From Verrucomicrobiota bacterium JB022 (GTDB taxonomy: Bacteria; Verrucomicrobiota; Verrucomicrobiia; Opitutales; Oceanipulchritudinaceae), in assembly GCA_030673845.1 (NCBI GenBank), contig JAUTCQ010000013.1, forward strand, positions 164,001 to 228,000: a stretch of 64,000 nucleotides of DNA. Reading direction: 5' to 3'. The first letter of the stretch is position 1. Every line of letters starts with the position of its first letter. The translations under genes and the position numbers were made by a program. Shown one piece after another: positions 60,418-64,000 of the stretch. The notes under the pieces are model-generated. The model ran no database searches and was not told the origin of the DNA. It worked only from the letters and a program-made list of their open reading frames with translations.

Positions 60418-63400
60418 TTACTGAACTTTCATCAAACGGCCCAGTCGGGTACTGTAAACGCACGCGTGGAGCGCCGCGCCGCCATGCCTTTGCAAGCCAG
60501 CAAGATAAGCGCGAATTTGCGGACCGTAACGCTCTATTAGATCGGATCCTTCGCCCGCAGTGAGATCCGTCTTCCAATCGACGAGCAATAATTCGTCCGG
60601 CTCCTCCAGCCAGCCCAGCCAGTCGATGATCCCCTCCATCGCGATCCCCCCGTCGGCGGGGTCGAGGAAGGGCACCTCGCAGCGTACCTGACGCGGGCGG
60701 TCGCCCAGCAAGGTCGCAAAGTCGCTCTGCTCCAGCAATTCCAGCTCGCGTTGGCCCCGCTCGGCATCCGGGCAGGCGGGCAAACAGCCCTCCCAATGTG
60801 CCCGCCAGGCCTCCCGCGCCTGCTCCCACGGCGTATGCTCCATCGTCTCGTGCCACCAGTTGCCGTAGGCCGTTGGGTCGAAGGGCACGGTGGCGGTTTC
60901 TTCGTCGAAATCGTTGGCCACCCGCCGCTCGCGCCGCGTCTCCTCGGGGGCCGCATGGTGGGCCAGCGAGCTGGGTAAAGTCCGCTGCCACCCCTCTGCG
61001 GCCGCCGCCCGGGCCTGTTCCAGCTCAAAGGACACCTCGGGCAGCTCCGGGGCTGGGGTGGGCGCGACGCGCGGCGGGGCAGCTTCGGCCACCGCCGCCA
61101 ATTCCGTCGGCAAAGCCTGCCAGAGCTTCCGGTTTTCGCCCCCCAAGGGCACGCGTAGCAGGGCGCCGAGCGAACGGTCGGGCTTTTTCATCCACGCCTC
61201 GTCGTCGACAAAGACCAACGTCTGGCGCGCACGGGTGCAGGCGACATACAGCAAGCGCTCCAGCTCGCGCTCGCGACGCAGGTTCTTGTCGTCCTTCCAG
61301 TTATCCGGCTGCCAGTGCTTGGTCAGCGCCACCTGCGCGCCCTCCCGCGAATCCCAGAGCACGCGGGGGAAGCGGTCTTCCATGAAGCCGATGGGGCGGA
61401 AAAAATATGGCAGCACCACGGCGTCCCAGCCCAGCCCCTTGGCCTTGAAGCAGGTCAGCAGATTGCAGGCGGTCAGCTCTTCTCCCGCCTCAACCGCGGT
61501 ACGCTCGACCCAGCTGCGCAACTTCGCCACCCACTCGGGCAAGGTCACGCGCTGCTCTTCGGCCTCTGCCGACTGGCGCAAGATCGCCTGCACGACGGCC
61601 TCGGCCTCCCCCGCCACCGATTCCGGCAGCGAAGCCAGCCGCTCGACCAGTTGCAGGCCCTCCAGCCAGCGGCGCACCCGCACATAAAGCGGCGCTTCCT
61701 CCAGCTCTTGCCAGCGCTGCCGCAGCGCCTCCAATACCTTGCCCACCGGGTGACCGATCCACGGCTGCGGTGCCTGCAGGCTCAGCGGGTGGACGGCGGG
61801 CCAAGTGCCGTTGCGGCGGAAGCGGCGGGTGTAGGTCGCAATCGCGTCGTCCGAAAAACCGAGGATTTCGCGCAGCAGGCCGTACATCTCAAACGCGTTG
61901 TCTGGATCGGCCAGCACTTCGAGCGCGGCCACCGTCCACGCCCACGCGGGCTGATCGCGGCGTTGCAGGCGCGTGGTGAGTAGCTGCACGGGCAACCCCC
62001 GGTGCTTCAGCTCGCGAGAGAGGGGGGTCAGCCACTCGTTGCGCGGGCACAGGATCGCCACCTGGCTCCAACTGCGCGCCCGCCATGCTTCGAGCCCCAC
62101 CCCTTCCAGCCGGTCCACCAGCGCCCGGGCGTAATCGCGCTCCAGGTCCGGCTTTTCGTCTTCCGGCGCCGCGAGTTCCAGCCGCACGACCTGCCCCTCG
62201 TCCGCGTCCGGGCGGGCGTGCAGCGTGATGTAAGGCACCTGACTGCCCGGCTCGTCGCCACCCGCCAAAACGAGCGGCAAGAGAGCGTTCAGGCTGTCGA
62301 CCACCGTTTGCTGGCAGCGCATCGTCACCTCAAAACGCAGCTCCTCGCCCCCGTCGTCGAGCAGGCGACGGTGCAGCGCGCGGTAGAAGCCCAAGTCGGC
62401 CCGGTCGCTGTAAATACTCTGCTGCGGGTCGCCCACCATGCAGAAAAAGCCGGCGCGCGGCCCCTGCCCTGCTCCGTCGGCCCAGCAATCGGTAGCGTCG
62501 GGCGCGCGGGTAATCTCGGTGAGGATGCGGAACTGCAGCGGGTCGGTGTCCTGCGCCTCGTCTAGCAGCACCCGCAGGCCCTGCTGGCGGATCTCCTTGA
62601 CCGTCTCCGGGTGACGCACGAGCCGGAAGGCGAGCGAAATGGCGTCGTCGAAGCTCGCGCGGCCTCGGGCCAGCTTGAAGGCCTGAAAACGGCGCGCCAG
62701 CAACACCGCGAGTTGAAAGACCGCCTCCGTGTACCAGCCCTGCAAGGGAGCACAGGCCGCACGGGCGGCGCCCACGATCTCGCTGCCGCCGCTCGATACC
62801 TCCGGCAAGGGTAGCGACGGAGCCTCGCCGGGCGGCGTCTCCGGGTGCGCCAACAGCTCCAGCCAGCCCTCACGCCAGGCTCGCAACTGCTGCTTGTAGG
62901 CCTCCTGCGTCTCCTTTTTGCCACGCCCCCCGGCCGCCATCACCTCCTGCAAGTCGACGGGCGGCGGCGCGCCGAGCTGTTGCAGAGCCGCAACGGGATC
63001 GGGCGAAAGCGCCAGCACCTCCGGCGGCAGCTTCGGCGCGAGCCCAAACACCTCCGACACGGCTCCGAGCGCTGCCAAGGGCGCGCGCCAGGCCTCCGGG
63101 GCAGGCTCCAGCAGCCCGGCCACCTCACGGCGAAACGTCTCCCACAGCTCCTCGCTCTCGGCCTCCATCTCCAGTTGAGCCGGGAGGTTGAGCCGCCATC
63201 CGTGGAGCTGCACCAGACGCAGGCAAAAGCTATGGATCGTGCCGAAAAACGCCTGCCCCAGCTCACCCAGCGCACGCGGGCCGGATCCACGCTCGACGAG
63301 CGCATACTTGGCGCGCTGGTACATCTCGTCCGCCGCCTGCCGGGTATACGTCACCACCACGAGGTCGCGCAACGACTGGCCTTCGCGGGCCGCCTGCTCG

Positions 63401-63528
63401 GCCAGCGCCACGATGCGGTTGACGATCGAAGTCGTCTTGCCGACCCCCGCCGGGGCCAACACGGAAAAATTGCGGGCGTGCTCCGCCACAAAGCGGTCGC
63501 GCGCGGATTGGTCGACAAGCGGCAACAT
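60418..63528 (-). CDS. AddA-like UvrD helicase with C-terminal nuclease
   Basis: This is a 1036-residue UvrD/RecB-type helicase-nuclease for double-strand break resection. Motifs: I FSVLAPAGVGKTTSIVNRIV, Ia VVVTYTRQAADEM, II VLLDEAQDTDPLQFRIL, III VGDPQQSIYSDRADL and V CFKAKGLGWDAVVLPYFF. The last about 110 residues form a PD-(D/E)XK nuclease (GIIDWLGWLEEPDELLLVDW, KTD, YGPQIRAY). The ATG overlaps the upstream stop as TGATG, typical translational coupling, which favours 63528 over 63567. With its neighbour it forms an AddAB-type pair. Confidence 0.9.
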   Translation of the reverse strand: MLPLVDQSARDRFVAEHARNFSVLAPAGVGKTTSIVNRIVALAEQAAREGQSLRDLVVVTYTRQAADEMYQRAKYALVERGSGPRALGELGQAFFGTIHSFCLRLVQLHGWRLNLPAQLEMEAESEELWETFRREVAGLLEPAPEAWRAPLAALGAVSEVFGLAPKLPPEVLALSPDPVAALQQLGAPPPVDLQEVMAAGGRGKKETQEAYKQQLRAWREGWLELLAHPETPPGEAPSLPLPEVSSGGSEIVGAARAACAPLQGWYTEAVFQLAVLLARRFQAFKLARGRASFDDAISLAFRLVRHPETVKEIRQQGLRVLLDEAQDTDPLQFRILTEITRAPDATDCWADGAGQGPRAGFFCMVGDPQQSIYSDRADLGFYRALHRRLLDDGGEELRFEVTMRCQQTVVDSLNALLPLVLAGGDEPGSQVPYITLHARPDADEGQVVRLELAAPEDEKPDLERDYARALVDRLEGVGLEAWRARSWSQVAILCPRNEWLTPLSRELKHRGLPVQLLTTRLQRRDQPAWAWTVAALEVLADPDNAFEMYGLLREILGFSDDAIATYTRRFRRNGTWPAVHPLSLQAPQPWIGHPVGKVLEALRQRWQELEEAPLYVRVRRWLEGLQLVERLASLPESVAGEAEAVVQAILRQSAEAEEQRVTLPEWVAKLRSWVERTAVEAGEELTACNLLTCFKAKGLGWDAVVLPYFFRPIGFMEDRFPRVLWDSREGAQVALTKHWQPDNWKDDKNLRRERELERLLYVACTRARQTLVFVDDEAWMKKPDRSLGALLRVPLGGENRKLWQALPTELAAVAEAAPPRVAPTPAPELPEVSFELEQARAAAAEGWQRTLPSSLAHHAAPEETRRERRVANDFDEETATVPFDPTAYGNWWHETMEHTPWEQAREAWRAHWEGCLPACPDAERGQRELELLEQSDFATLLGDRPRQVRCEVPFLDPADGGIAMEGIIDWLGWLEEPDELLLVDWKTDLTAGEGSDLIERYGPQIRAYLAGLQRHGGAALHACVYSTRLGRLMKVQ

Positions 63529-64000
63529 CAGGCGGGGCAGGCGAGGTTGGGGTGCGTGAGGGTCCATTTGGCCTGCACCACCCAGGGTGGCAGCGGCAGC
63601 AGGGCGAACGGGTAAGGCTCGGCAAAGCCCCAGCGCGCCCGCACCGGGCCCGTGAAGCCGAAAGTGCCGGTGCGTTGGATCGCGGCCAGCGTTTCAAGGA
63701 CCGGCGCAAGGTCTTCCAGCTCGCCGGTATGGATCTGCACCACGTCGGAGACCTGCTCCGAGAGCAGCGAAACCCGCGTGGGCCCGACCGCCGGCGGCAT
63801 CGCCAGCGCGTAGAGCAGCAGTTGCAGGCTATCGCCCTGGACGGCTTGCCTGGCCTTGAGCGCGGCACGGTTGCCCGTTTTGTAATCCACGATCCAGTAT
63901 TCCGGACCGCTCGCGCTCTGCCGCTCGAGGATCAAGTCGACCTTGCCCGTGATCTGCAGGCGATGGCCCGCGAGCACCGCTGCGCTGCCGTCGGGCAGGC
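63528..64000 (-). CDS. AddB-like PD-(D/E)XK nuclease, C-terminal part (5' end outside window)
   Basis: This is the C-terminal about 157 residues of a protein that runs off the window end. LPDGSAAVLAGHRLQITGKV, then DLILERQ..YWIVDYKTGNRAAL, is a RecB-type nuclease core with the Asp and the D-x-K (VDYKTG) motif; SLQLLLYALAM is the following helix. The stop overlaps the helicase start, so the two are coupled as subunits. AddB is inferred from the arrangement; the helicase-like part that would confirm it is not visible. Confidence 0.8.
   Translation of the reverse strand, partial: LPDGSAAVLAGHRLQITGKVDLILERQSASGPEYWIVDYKTGNRAALKARQAVQGDSLQLLLYALAMPPAVGPTRVSLLSEQVSDVVQIHTGELEDLAPVLETLAAIQRTGTFGFTGPVRARWGFAEPYPFALLPLPPWVVQAKWTLTHPNLACPA

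Overview
The window is a GC-rich, gene-dense bacterial chromosome segment. It most resembles a member of the Verrucomicrobiota, class Opitutae. Reasons: several PEP-CTERM proteins whose C-terminus reads VPEPTTYALLGG...AAWRRRR, a PPi-type phosphofructokinase, a FloA/NfeD cluster, a short UvrC, a CotH/lamin-tail surface protein, and a metal ABC operon with a permease-repressor fusion in the same gene order as chlamydial ytgABCD (Chlamydiae belong to the same superphylum). The assignment is by recognition, not by a search.

Layout. 1-5.2 kb: end of ftsK, gmk, two tandem PEP-CTERM genes, purB, and a cupin gene with an AT-richer C-terminal half. 5.2-9.1 kb: gnd, a PIN/CopG-type toxin-antitoxin pair, two tandem structured units each encoding a 24-30 residue membrane peptide (the most interesting locus here), and a DUF1854 gene. 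9.1-23.9 kb: a PH-like/ABC exporter, a third PEP-CTERM paralogue, rarD, pfp, an MDR oxidoreductase, sseB-yebC, a 1189-residue CotH/lamin-tail protein, an ECF sigma/anti-sigma-like/DUF4252 operon and a methyltransferase. 23.9-30.5 kb: the conserved rpmH-rnpA-yidD-yidC cluster, hrpB and a CHRD/PEP-CTERM protein. 30.5-38.6 kb: a secreted protein, a serine hydrolase, an ion channel, the floA-nfeD group and queG. 38.6-45.8 kb: smr, two hsp20 genes behind a candidate sigma-54 promoter with a small Arg-rich ORF, cinA, uvrC, a CNBD protein, a RES/Xre pair and a peroxiredoxin. 45.8-51.9 kb: the YtgABCD-like metal uptake operon, a ParDE-like pair, a cysteine-less thioredoxin-fold protein and an mntR-like gene. 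51.9-64 kb: an RND efflux pair, a MASE1 hybrid histidine kinase and an AddAB-like helicase/nuclease pair cut by the window end.

Themes. Housekeeping genes are interleaved with three recognisable type II toxin-antitoxin loci (PIN/CopG, RES/Xre, ParE/ParD). The two tandem small-peptide units have several properties of type I toxin-antitoxin loci: tiny hydrophobic ORF, strong Shine-Dalgarno, paired 5', middle and 3' RNA segments with covariation between copies, and a convergent antisense promoter at the 3' end. Three kinds of dispersed inverted or structured repeats lie between genes. Metal control is doubled: a permease-fused repressor in the uptake operon and a free MntR-type regulator about 1.2 kb upstream of that operon's first gene.
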